64,000 nt of DNA from Spectribacter acetivorans. GTDB taxonomy: Bacteria > Pseudomonadota > Gammaproteobacteria > Nevskiales > Salinisphaeraceae. This document shows positions 32,824 to 41,166 of the stretch, piece by piece. Every line of letters begins with the position of its first letter. Within the stretch, counting starts at the first letter, position 1. Position numbers and translations under genes: made by a program. The notes below the pieces were generated by a model. That model worked only from the letters and a program-made list of their open reading frames with translations. It did no database searches and was not told the DNA's origin. The stretch is from assembly GCF_031846305.1 (NCBI RefSeq), contig NZ_JAVRHY010000005.1:186001-250000 (forward strand). The letters are read 5' to 3'.

Positions 32824-35757
32824 TCAGTGCGCCCGGCGCAGCAGCCCGTCGAGCAGGCCGCCACCGCCGCAGGATTCGGCATTGTCATAGCTGTCATCCA
32901 CCACGTTGTCGATCCAGTCGCGCACCCCGGCCACGCCCTGGGTATGGATGACGCTGCGGGAAATCGGCGGCATCTGGATTTCCGGGTTGCCGGCAATATT
33001 CATGCGGAACGGCAGGATCGAGCCGTCAGCGTCGCCCGGCACGATGTCGAACTCGCGGCCGCCGGCCCCGCCGCCCGCGGCGGTCGGCGTCTTGCAGATG
33101 CCGTAGCTGGCATCCACCTCGCGCAGGGCCTCCAGGAACAGCCCCGTATTCGAGGCGATGCCCGCCGGGTTGTGGCAGTGCGCACAGTTGACCTCCAGAT
33201 AGGCGCGCACGCGTGACTCCAGCCCGCCGTCGGTGGCATCGTCGAAAGCCGGCAGGCGCGGGATGTTGGTGGCAATGCCGGCGGTGTCGGTCTGCGGGGT
33301 CGGCGCGCCCTGGAGCAGGCCGTTATCGATCCAGTAGGCGATCTGGTTCATCCGACCGACGTCGGGATAATCGAACGGCTTGTTGAGATTGCGCGGCTTG
33401 GGCCCGATCGGTGGTGAGCCGGCGGTGCGGTCGTCGTTGCCGTGGCAGGTCACGCACTGATTGGCATGGGGTATCTGGTAGCGCTCGGAACTGCCGCTGT
33501 GCAGTTCGCCCGATCCGGTGTTTGTGTAGTGCCAGGACACGGCGGCCTCGCCGCCGCCCAGGCGCAGCCGGGCCACGCGCTCGCCGGACGGGGTGGTTTC
33601 CCAGATGTAGGGCAGGCCGGCCCAGCGTGGTTGACCGCTATCGTTGGCTCGCTTGATCAGCAGCCGGGTTTCCACCACCTGCCGGGTGCCGCTGGATTCA
33701 TCCGGAAAGAAGAAGGTCTTGGCGATGATGGTGCCCACCGGAAACACATAGGTGGCGTTGGCGCCGTCCGCACCACTCCGGTACCGGGCCGACGTGCCCT
33801 CGGGCATGAATACCACCCGGCGCTTGCGCGAGTAGTCGGCGAACAGCCGGGTGTTGAGATCGAACGGCGTACCGCGGCCGTTGGGGTCCGACAGCGGATC
33901 CGCGGGATCGGCAAACAGGTTGTACTGTTCCAGTCGGGGGCAATCGACATTCACTGCGCCGTGATTGATCTGCCCCGGGGCGGGGGTGGCCTCGCAGGCG
34001 GCTCGCACTTCCTCCTCGTCCGGGGGCGTCTGGGCGTTGCCGCTGGGAGTGAAGCTCGCCACTTCGGCGGGCGGCAGCGATGGCAGGGTTTCCCCGTAGG
34101 CCGTCAGGCACTGATGCGGCGAGACATCGCGGTCCGGAATCAGCGCCGGCACGATACCGGTAAGCGATGCCAGGAACGCCGGGTCGGCCAGGCGGGTGGG
34201 GTCGCCCAGCAGGTCCAGCGCTTCCAGGCCCTCGAGACCGCCGAAATTGGCGAAGAACGGCACCAGCGGATTGGCCTGCCGGTCGTTGCTGCCCTCGTCG
34301 ATACAGATGAACATGCTCGGCCGTTCGCGTGATCCGTCCGGGCTGTCGTCGAACTTGTAATCGTTGTAGCGGCAGGTCGGGTTGGGATCGGCGCCGGCGT
34401 ACTGCGGTTCGCCGCGCGCGTCGGCCGGTACCGGATTGCCGTCTGCGGCGGTGGGATAGGGGCAGTCGCCGCTGCCACCGCGGGCCTGGTGTTCGGCGTC
34501 GTCCTGGTCGGTCTCGTCGTACAGGCCGTCCCAGACGATGTGGGCGCCGAAGCCGCCGTTCTTGAGGCGCACCAGGGTGGGCAGCAGGCTGTCCTGGCTG
34601 CCCTCCAGCGCGGTCTGATCGGGCAGGGGCGGGTTGCCGCCGGCGTTGATCATCAGGTTGTCGTGGATGTGTACACCCTCGGCATACATGTCCAGCCGGC
34701 GGTCGCCCGGCGGGCCGATGAGTTCGTGGCTGGCGATGATCACGCTGGCGGTGTCGTGGTCGCGGAATTCGTTGTCGAAAATCTCCACCCGGTCGTAGGC
34801 CAGGATCAGCGCACCGGTGCCGCGCGGCACCGACCGCACGATGCCGCCGGCGGCGAAGTTGTCGGTGTTGTTGTTGCGGGCGATGTTGTCGAACACGCGC
34901 GTGCCGTCGCCGTATTGGGACAGGCCGGGCAGGTCGAAGATCAGGAAGCCGCCGGTATTGCACTCGGCCAAGTTGCCGTGCATGTCGGCGCGGTCGGTAT
35001 TCTCGATCTCGTAGCCGGCCACGTTGAAGGCCGCCCGCGAGTTGCGGATGATCACGTCGTTGCTCTGGCCCACGTAAAGGCCGGCATCGGAGGCGCCGAT
35101 GGCTTCCGAATTCTCGATCAGCACGTTGTTCGACAGCACCGGGTAGATAGCGTAACGCCCGTTGTCGGGGCTGGTGCGGTAGTCGGCCCGGTTGATCGCG
35201 GTCAGCGGCTGGGCCGGGCAGGCGATCTGCACGGCCGACTCGAAATTGGCGGCCGTGACCGGGTTGTTGGCGGAGGACCACATCGCCCGCATGTTGCGGT
35301 AGGTAACGAAATCCGAGCCGATCACCTTGACGCCGTCCCCGGGGGTGTCGGTGACGGTGAGGTCCTGGATAGTCAGGCCGCGGATGTTGAGGGCGAGAAT
35401 GCCTTCCGCCGTATCGCTGTTGTCGAACGACAGCACCGTGCGGTTGCGGCCGCAGCCGGTGATGGTGACGTTTTCGCTGTTCTGCAGCACCAGGCCGGTG
35501 TCCATCGCGAAGAAGCCGCAGTCGAAGCGGATAACGTCGCCGGGACCGGCCTGGATGAAGGCCGATAGCGCATCCCGCGTGGCATTGGCGCCGGGCTCGA
35601 TCATGAACTCTCGACCGGAAGGATTCGGCGTGCCGCCGCCACCCCCGTCGTTGCCGTCGTCCGGCACCCCCAGCGTGGGCCCGCTGTCGCCGCCCCCGCC
35701 ACCACACGCTGCAAGTGTCGCGGCCAGCGCCGCGATCAGCCAGTTCCGCCCCGTCAT
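32824..35757 (-). CDS. Fused beta-helix / diheme cytochrome lipoprotein (TIGR03805 + TIGR03806)
   Basis: A 977-aa exported lipoprotein. The signal ends in LAAC (Cys18), followed by a Gly-rich linker. The N-terminal half (about residues 50-400) reads as right-handed parallel beta-helix repeats (runs such as NVLIENSEAIGASDAG, VIIRNSRAAFNVAGYE) as in TIGR03805. The C-terminal part (about residues 600-977) is TIGR03806-like with two heme c motifs, CVTCH (about residue 765) and CAHCH (about residue 855). These two families are usually encoded as neighbours; here they are one polypeptide. Function is unknown; a surface or periplasmic redox enzyme acting on a polymer is an inference. Confidence 0.82.
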   Translation of the reverse strand: MTGRNWLIAALAATLAACGGGGGDSGPTLGVPDDGNDGGGGGTPNPSGREFMIEPGANATRDALSAFIQAGPGDVIRFDCGFFAMDTGLVLQNSENVTITGCGRNRTVLSFDNSDTAEGILALNIRGLTIQDLTVTDTPGDGVKVIGSDFVTYRNMRAMWSSANNPVTAANFESAVQIACPAQPLTAINRADYRTSPDNGRYAIYPVLSNNVLIENSEAIGASDAGLYVGQSNDVIIRNSRAAFNVAGYEIENTDRADMHGNLAECNTGGFLIFDLPGLSQYGDGTRVFDNIARNNNTDNFAAGGIVRSVPRGTGALILAYDRVEIFDNEFRDHDTASVIIASHELIGPPGDRRLDMYAEGVHIHDNLMINAGGNPPLPDQTALEGSQDSLLPTLVRLKNGGFGAHIVWDGLYDETDQDDAEHQARGGSGDCPYPTAADGNPVPADARGEPQYAGADPNPTCRYNDYKFDDSPDGSRERPSMFICIDEGSNDRQANPLVPFFANFGGLEGLEALDLLGDPTRLADPAFLASLTGIVPALIPDRDVSPHQCLTAYGETLPSLPPAEVASFTPSGNAQTPPDEEEVRAACEATPAPGQINHGAVNVDCPRLEQYNLFADPADPLSDPNGRGTPFDLNTRLFADYSRKRRVVFMPEGTSARYRSGADGANATYVFPVGTIIAKTFFFPDESSGTRQVVETRLLIKRANDSGQPRWAGLPYIWETTPSGERVARLRLGGGEAAVSWHYTNTGSGELHSGSSERYQIPHANQCVTCHGNDDRTAGSPPIGPKPRNLNKPFDYPDVGRMNQIAYWIDNGLLQGAPTPQTDTAGIATNIPRLPAFDDATDGGLESRVRAYLEVNCAHCHNPAGIASNTGLFLEALREVDASYGICKTPTAAGGGAGGREFDIVPGDADGSILPFRMNIAGNPEIQMPPISRSVIHTQGVAGVRDWIDNVVDDSYDNAESCGGGGLLDGLLRRAH

Positions 35758-35854
35758 CGCTACCCTCGCCCGACCCTGCTGGGCCGTGTGTCTTGTTATT
35801 CCCGGTTCAAGTTACCACCGATCCGGCCGGTGTTGCAGGTTGTGCCTGCCCGGG

Positions 35855-36559
35855 TCAGGGCGGGAGCGCGCCGGCAATATGGCCCGGACCGAGCTGGCGC
35901 ATCTGGCTCAGGATCCAGCGCTGGCGTTCCAGCAGGTAGGGGCCGGGCGCGGCCGCATCCAGGTCCCGCGGGTCGGGCAGCACGCCGGCCAGCAGGGCCG
36001 CCTGGCCGGCGGTCAGATCGGCGGCGTCAACGTTGAAGAATTGACGGGCCGCGGCGTCGGCGCCGAACACGTGATCGCCGAACTGGGCGATGTTGAGATA
36101 CACCTCGAGAATGCGCTGCTTGGGCCAGAGCCACTCGATCCATACCGTGATGTAGGCCTCCACCGCCTTGCGCAGGTAGCTGCGGGACGGCGTCAGGAAC
36201 AGGTTCTTGGCCACCTGCTGGGTGATGGAACTGGCGCCGCGCATGCTGCCGCCGGCGAGGTTGTTCTCCAGCGCGTCGCCGATGGCGCCCCAGACGAAGC
36301 CGTGATGGTCGGGGAAGGTCTGGTCCTCGGCCGCCACCACGGCCAGCGGCAGGGTGGGGCCGATGTTGTCCAGGTCCACCCAGCGCTGGTCGACGCCCGG
36401 TCCGCCGGCCGGCTGCTGCCAGTGGTTCTGCAGCATGAAGGCCGAGGTCGGCGGATCGGCCCACCGCAGCAACAGCACGGCCAGTGCCGGGGCGGCCAGG
36501 GCTAACAGCAGCGCGGTCAGCAGCCAGCGCCGCAGGCGGCGCCAGAGCCCGCGAACCAT
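35855..36559 (-). CDS. mtgA: MtgA, monofunctional peptidoglycan glycosyltransferase
   Basis: A 234-aa GT51 enzyme that polymerises lipid II into glycan strands. An N-terminal membrane anchor (about residues 10-30) precedes the catalytic domain with AAEDQTFPDHHG (catalytic Glu), GASSITQQVAKNLFL and RKAVEAYITVWIEW. It lacks a transpeptidase domain. Length matches E. coli MtgA (242 aa). Nearby genes are not cell-wall genes. Confidence 0.95.
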   Translation of the reverse strand: MVRGLWRRLRRWLLTALLLALAAPALAVLLLRWADPPTSAFMLQNHWQQPAGGPGVDQRWVDLDNIGPTLPLAVVAAEDQTFPDHHGFVWGAIGDALENNLAGGSMRGASSITQQVAKNLFLTPSRSYLRKAVEAYITVWIEWLWPKQRILEVYLNIAQFGDHVFGADAAARQFFNVDAADLTAGQAALLAGVLPDPRDLDAAAPGPYLLERQRWILSQMRQLGPGHIAGALPP

Positions 36560-36587
36560 GACCGCGGATCAGCCTTCGGGTTGCTGC

Positions 36588-37283
36588 CTACTCCTGAGGA
36601 CGCGGGAGGTACTGGCTGAGCGTGCGCACGAACTGCCGGCCGGGCTCCGGCATGGCCGAGTCGTCGGTGCTGTCGAGGATCTCGTAGGGCGTGATCCCGG
36701 CCTCGTCGTAGAAATCCTGGTTGGCCGCGTGGTCCATGGACAGCGCCGCGCCTTCCAGCGAGATGCCCGCGAAAAGCCCGCGCGAACGGGAGTAGGAATA
36801 GACTTCGGCATCGAAGCTGATGTTGGTGGCGGCGCTGGCGCTGCGCCCGACCGGGCCGGCGGCCACCGACGCGTCGCCGCCCAGGGTGAAGTCACCACGG
36901 GCGATGCGGTCGATGCTGCGGCGGGACTTGAAGATCAGGATCACGTCGGTGCTGGAGGCGCCGATCTGCCAGCCCAGCGACCCGCCGGTCAGGTTGATGA
37001 AGGCGGGGTTGCTCCACTTGCCGTTCTCGCCGCGAATCGAAACCAGGCCGCTGCCGCGCCGGCCCGCGATGATCAGCCCGACCTTGAGAACGCTGGGGAT
37101 GACCGCAACGCCGTACGCCTGGTTCAGGAGTTTCGGCGGGATCGCGTTTTCCGGGATATTCACGAAATCGGTCAGGACCGCCGTGGCCTCGTTGACCTCT
37201 TCATTTTCACTGATGCCGGCGCCGGCGACGGCATGGAAAAGCATCAGGGTGCCGGCCAGGGTGGCGGTGCAGAACTTGTTCAT
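36588..37283 (-). CDS. SYLF (DUF500) lipid-binding protein
   Basis: A 231-aa exported protein with a signal peptide (MNKFCTATLAGTLMLFHAV, cleavage near VAGA-G) and a SYLF domain, recognised by IPPKLLNQAYGVAVIPSVLK, GRRGSGLVSIR, GGSLGWQIGASSTDVILI and YSYSRSRGLFAGISLEGAAL. SYLF domains bind phosphoinositides in eukaryotes; bacterial periplasmic members have no firm role. It is located 28 nt upstream of mtgA on the same strand. Confidence 0.9.
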   Translation of the reverse strand: MNKFCTATLAGTLMLFHAVAGAGISENEEVNEATAVLTDFVNIPENAIPPKLLNQAYGVAVIPSVLKVGLIIAGRRGSGLVSIRGENGKWSNPAFINLTGGSLGWQIGASSTDVILIFKSRRSIDRIARGDFTLGGDASVAAGPVGRSASAATNISFDAEVYSYSRSRGLFAGISLEGAALSMDHAANQDFYDEAGITPYEILDSTDDSAMPEPGRQFVRTLSQYLPRPQE

Positions 37284-37405
37284 GATGAGACCTCTCGCGT
37301 CGTGTCACGGCTTGGACGGCGCGCCGCGGGTTTGGTTCGTGGTCCCGATTCTAGGCCAGTCGCGGGGTCCTGCCCATGACGCCGGACGGCGACACCCCGC
37401 CGGCC

Positions 37406-38992
37406 CTATTCCGCGTACTGCTCGCGCACGCTCTCGAAGCGGATATCCGGCCAGCGTTCCTGCGTCAGGTCCAGCTTCACCCGTGAGGCGGCCAGATACA
37501 CCAGGGCCCCGCCGTGATCGCGGGCCACCCCGGGGGTGTTGCGATCGGCGAATCGCTTGAGTTCGCGCTCGTCGTCGGCGTAGATCCAGCGGGCGGTGTA
37601 GACGTCGATGGCCTCGAACGTCGCCGACACCCCGTATTCGGTGCGCAACCGCTCGGCCACCACGTCGAACTGCAGCACGCCCACCGCGCCCAGGATCACG
37701 TCGTTGTTGTGCAGTGGCCGGAACACCTGGGTAGCGCCTTCCTCGCAGAGTTGATCCACCCCCTTGTTCAGGGCCTTGGCCTTGAGCGGGTCGCGCAGCA
37801 CCACGCGCTGGAACAGCTCGGGCGCGAAGTTGGGAATGCCGGAAAAGCGCAGGTCCTCGCCCTCGGAGAAGCAGTCGCCGATGGCAATGGTGCCGTGGTT
37901 GTGGATGCCGATGATGTCGCCGGCCCAGGCGTCCTCGGCCGCACCGCGGCGATTGGCCATGAAGGTGATGGCGTCGTTCACGCGGATTTCCTTGCCCGCC
38001 CGCAGGTGGCGCATCTTCATGCCCTTGGTGTAGCGGCCGGAACACAGGCGCAGGAAGGCGATGCGGTCGCGGTGCTGCGGGTCCATGTTCGCCTGGATCT
38101 TGAACACGAAACCGGCGAGCTTGTCCTCGCCCGGTTCCACCGCGCGGGACTGGGCCTCGCGGGGCTGGGGCGGCGGCGCCCATTCCACGAACGCGTCCAG
38201 CAGCGACTGCAGGCCGAAATTGTTGATCGCCGAGCCGAAGAACACCGGCGTCAGACGCCCGGCCCGGTACTCGTCCAGGTCGAAGCCGTGGCCGGCGGCC
38301 TGCACCAGTTCCACTTCCTCGCGCAGGGTGTCGAGATCCTGGCCCGCGATCTCGGCCAGCCGCGGATCGTCGAGCCCGGCGATGGTCTCTTCCTTGCCGC
38401 CGGCTTCGTTGTCCTCGCCGTGGTAGAGATGAACCTTGTCTTCCAGCAGGTGATACACGCCGCGGAACTGCCGCCCCATGCCGATCGGCCAGGTAATCGG
38501 CGCGCAGCGGATCTTGAGGATGTCCTCGATCTCGTCGAGCAGCTCCAGCGGCGGCCGACCGTCGCGGTCCAGTTTGTTGATGAAGGTACAGATGGGAGTG
38601 GTGCGCAGCCGCGTGACCTCCATCAGCTTGATGGTGCGCGGCTCCACGCCACGAGCGGCGTCGATCACCATCAGGGCGGAATCCACCGCCGTGAGCGTGC
38701 GATAGGTGTCTTCGGAGAAGTCCTCGTGGCCCGGGGTATCCAGCAGATTCATGATGCGTTCGGCGTAGGGGAACTGCATCACCGAGGTGGTCACCGAAAT
38801 GCCGCGCTGCTGCTCCATCGCCATCCAGTCCGAGGTGGCGTGGCGCGCGGCCTTGCGGCCCTTGACGGTGCCGGCCAGCTGGATCGCGCCGCCGAACAGC
38901 AGCAGTTTCTCCGTGAGCGTGGTCTTGCCGGCGTCCGGATGGGAGATGATGGCGAAGGTCCGGCGCTTGGCGACCTGGTCGGCAGTAGACAT
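37406..38992 (-). CDS. prfC: Peptide chain release factor 3
   Basis: A 528-aa translational GTPase that recycles RF1/RF2 from terminated ribosomes. G1 is AIISHPDAGKTTLTEK, G3 LLDTPGHEDFSEDT, G4 FINKLDRD, and the switch region RGISVTTSVMQFPY is intact. Length matches E. coli RF3 (529 aa). An AGG site lies upstream of the ATG. It reads leftward from a 272-nt gap that holds an orphan terminator. Confidence 0.97.
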   Translation of the reverse strand: MSTADQVAKRRTFAIISHPDAGKTTLTEKLLLFGGAIQLAGTVKGRKAARHATSDWMAMEQQRGISVTTSVMQFPYAERIMNLLDTPGHEDFSEDTYRTLTAVDSALMVIDAARGVEPRTIKLMEVTRLRTTPICTFINKLDRDGRPPLELLDEIEDILKIRCAPITWPIGMGRQFRGVYHLLEDKVHLYHGEDNEAGGKEETIAGLDDPRLAEIAGQDLDTLREEVELVQAAGHGFDLDEYRAGRLTPVFFGSAINNFGLQSLLDAFVEWAPPPQPREAQSRAVEPGEDKLAGFVFKIQANMDPQHRDRIAFLRLCSGRYTKGMKMRHLRAGKEIRVNDAITFMANRRGAAEDAWAGDIIGIHNHGTIAIGDCFSEGEDLRFSGIPNFAPELFQRVVLRDPLKAKALNKGVDQLCEEGATQVFRPLHNNDVILGAVGVLQFDVVAERLRTEYGVSATFEAIDVYTARWIYADDERELKRFADRNTPGVARDHGGALVYLAASRVKLDLTQERWPDIRFESVREQYAE

Positions 38993-39192
38993 GGGAACCT
39001 GCTGGGGAAAAGCCGCGCGAGCTTAACGGCTGCGGCGGGCTCTGTACAGGCAATTATAGCCCTTAACTATCGCGTTGTTATCAACAATTCATTTGAAAAA
39101 TCGCTGGCCGGCGGCATCATGTTGCACAGCGGCAATCGCAACCCGTCGGCCATCAGGGCCGGCGGCCATGAATCCTCCTAGCCTGCCCTGCT

Positions 39193-39231
39193 GCCCGGTC
39201 TCTGGCCCCCCTCCGGAAACCGGGCTTTTTT
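39193..39231 (+). terminator. Orphan rho-independent terminator, possible end of a small RNA
   Basis: GCCCGGT and ACCGGGC form a stem followed by TTTTTT. Both flanking genes (prfC and acyP) are on the minus strand, so no known plus-strand gene ends here. The 38993-39264 gap also holds an AT-rich stretch around 39049-39101, where a promoter for a short plus-strand transcript could lie. No protein gene longer than about 26 codons is seen. Confidence 0.6.
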
Positions 39232-39264
39232 ATGGGCTCGGCAAGTGAAACGGAGCGTCGCTTG

Positions 39265-39540
39265 TCAGCCGATATCGAAGCTCGATGGCGGCCGGACATC
39301 GCTGTCAGCCAGTTCGACCTGCGCCACGCGTGCCGCCGACGGTCCCCGCCACAGCCAGGCTTCGAACGCGGCCACTGCCTCGCGGTCGCCGCAGATCAGG
39401 CCCGTGACCGACCCGTCGGGCTGATTGGCGGCATGGCCCGTCAGGCCCAGCCGGCGCGCTTCCTGCTGCGCGCTGGCGCGGAAGAACACGCCCTGAACGC
39501 GGCCGGTGACGCGGAACTGTCGACAGAGGTGGGTGCTCAT
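39265..39540 (-). CDS. acyP: Acylphosphatase
   Basis: A 91-aa ferredoxin-fold enzyme hydrolysing carboxyl-phosphate bonds such as acetyl phosphate or carbamoyl phosphate. The signature GRVQGVFFR holds the catalytic Arg and the second motif GHAANQPDGSV the catalytic Asn. Length is standard. It is divergent from the hypothetical gene at 39562, with 21 nt between the starts. Confidence 0.95.
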   Translation of the reverse strand: MSTHLCRQFRVTGRVQGVFFRASAQQEARRLGLTGHAANQPDGSVTGLICGDREAVAAFEAWLWRGPSAARVAQVELADSDVRPPSSFDIG

Positions 39541-39561
39541 GGCGATGCCCGTTTATAATGC

Positions 39562-40260
39562 ATGACGAATATCGTGACCGATTCGAACGCCATGTCACTC
39601 TGGGGTCAATTCCGAAACCTGTCCCGCCGGGTGCGGGCCGCGCCGCCGGCGCCGACCGATGCGCCGCGCCGGACGCAGCTGGATTTCGCCCTGCCCAATC
39701 CCTGGGGCGGGGCGCCGCTGTGCCGTGCCAGCGTGGCGGTGACCACCAGCCGCCATGCCCGTGGCGAAAGCCTACGGGTGCAGGCGCAGTTCGACGGCTG
39801 GTGGCGCCGCGGTGGCGATGCGCCGTCGCGCACGGCCCTGGCGGCAACCGATGGCCGCGGCACCGGGCTGGTTGGCTATGGCCGCAAGGCGGCCGGCGCG
39901 CTGCTGCGTCACGGCATCACGCGACTGCCGCTGCCGGCGGGCGAACGCCGCCTGCGCACCTGGGTCGATGTGCGGGCTTCGACCGAACCCCTGGCCGGCG
40001 GCGCAGCGTCGCTGTTGCCGGAACGGGTGCGGCAGCTGTGCGGACCGCTGCAGGCGGCCGCGCCGGGCGAGCCCCGGGTGGGTGTCTGGATCGATCGTGG
40101 CGCCGGGGCCGATGGCGGCAGCGCCCAGCTTGCGCTGCTCCAGTTCGATGATCGCGACCTGCCGGCCGGGACGGTCAGCGGGCCGTTCAATTTCTCCGCC
40201 AGTGTCGCCACGGTGACCGACCCGGTTCGCCGGGACCCGGGTGACGTCCGTACCCCTTGA
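39562..40260 (+). CDS. Hypothetical protein
   Basis: A 232-aa Ala/Arg/Gly-rich protein with no signal peptide that I can see and no family I recognise. Segments such as LRTWVDVRAST and TVSGPFNFSASVATV suggest beta structure. Start is uncertain: a perfect TATAAT (39554-39559) lies just before this ATG, which would imply a start further in, at MSLWGQF (39592). GC and codon use match neighbours, so it is probably a real gene. Confidence 0.5.
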   Translation: MTNIVTDSNAMSLWGQFRNLSRRVRAAPPAPTDAPRRTQLDFALPNPWGGAPLCRASVAVTTSRHARGESLRVQAQFDGWWRRGGDAPSRTALAATDGRGTGLVGYGRKAAGALLRHGITRLPLPAGERRLRTWVDVRASTEPLAGGAASLLPERVRQLCGPLQAAAPGEPRVGVWIDRGAGADGGSAQLALLQFDDRDLPAGTVSGPFNFSASVATVTDPVRRDPGDVRTP

Positions 40261-40394
40261 GCACCGTCATGCCGCGTCCCCGACCCGGGTCTGCCGGCGA
40301 GCTGGTCGCGCCGATGCGAATTGACTCCGGCGCCGTTTTTGAACAGCATTAGGCCCGCGTCGCGACCGGGCGCAGCATAAATCGGAGAGGGTGA

Positions 40395-40727
40395 ATGAAG
40401 AAGATCTGGCGCATCGGCGCCGCTGGCATTCTTGCGGCCGTCGGGTTCGCGGGACCGGCTGCGGCGCAGGAGGGGGATCCCGAGGCCGGGCGGATCAAGG
40501 CCAGCACCTGCATGGGCTGCCACGGTATCGAGGACTACAGCAACGTTTATCCCACGTTCGCCGTACCCCGCCTGGGTGGACAGCATGCCGACTACATCGA
40601 GTCGGCTCTCAAGGCCTATCGTGATGGTCAGCGGAATCACCCGACCATGAATGCCCAGGCTTCCAGTCTCTCCGATCAGGACATGGCGGACATTGCCGCC
40701 TACCTGTCCGAATCGCCCGGCGAATGA
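40395..40727 (+). CDS. Small periplasmic cytochrome c, first of a pair
   Basis: A 110-aa class I cytochrome c with a signal peptide (MKKIWRIGAAGILAAVGFAG, cleavage AAAQ-E region), heme motif CMGCH and a probable Met ligand in NHPTMNAQA. The segment PRLGGQHADYIESALKAYRDGQR is typical of cytochrome c4-type domains. CGGAGAGGG lies upstream. It overlaps the second cytochrome gene by 4 nt, so the two are co-translated. Confidence 0.9.
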   Translation: MKKIWRIGAAGILAAVGFAGPAAAQEGDPEAGRIKASTCMGCHGIEDYSNVYPTFAVPRLGGQHADYIESALKAYRDGQRNHPTMNAQASSLSDQDMADIAAYLSESPGE

Positions 40728-41113
40728 ACAAGGTGGTAGCGGTGATGCGCAAGTACTTGATGACGTTTTTTGTTGCTGCGACGCTGGCGCCGGCAATGTC
40801 CGCCCTGGCCGCCGACGAGAAGGCGGCGGAGAAGTCCGCGCCGCACGGCGCCGACTGGGTCAAGGAGAAGACCCAGGTATGCGCCAGCTGCCACGGCAAA
40901 GCGGGAGTATCGGAGACGCCGATGTACCCCACCATTGCCGGCCAGTACGAGAGCTATCTCATGCATGCGCTGAAGGCCTACCGTGACGGTGACCGCAACA
41001 ACGCGATCATGGCCGGGCAGGTGCAGGGCATGACCGATGCGCAGCTGAAGGCCCTGGCGCGGTTCTACGCGAAGCAGGAATCGTCGCTGCACATCCCCGA
41101 ACTCAACCCCTGA
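40724..41113 (+). CDS. Small periplasmic cytochrome c, second of a pair
   Basis: A 129-aa cytochrome with signal peptide, heme motif CASCH and GVSETPMYPTIAGQYESYLMHALKAYR, very similar in plan to the previous protein. The probable Met ligand lies in NNAIMAGQ. Together the two single-domain proteins look like a split diheme cytochrome c4. They may feed a terminal oxidase; the outer membrane protein gene that follows is 53 nt away. Confidence 0.9.
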   Translation: MNKVVAVMRKYLMTFFVAATLAPAMSALAADEKAAEKSAPHGADWVKEKTQVCASCHGKAGVSETPMYPTIAGQYESYLMHALKAYRDGDRNNAIMAGQVQGMTDAQLKALARFYAKQESSLHIPELNP

Positions 41114-41166
41114 GTCCGGCGGCGGCCTGCCGCCGGGCGACCGTTTTCAGCGTGGAGTCCCCGCTC

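Noticed and set aside
33698..35707. A long Arg-rich open frame overlapping the beta-helix lipoprotein on the same strand
   Set aside because: The other frame has a signal peptide, lipobox, beta-helix repeats and heme motifs; this one is Arg/Gln-rich noise.
37514..39181. A 555-codon plus-strand frame opposite prfC
   Set aside because: prfC is unmistakable; the opposite frame has no domain.
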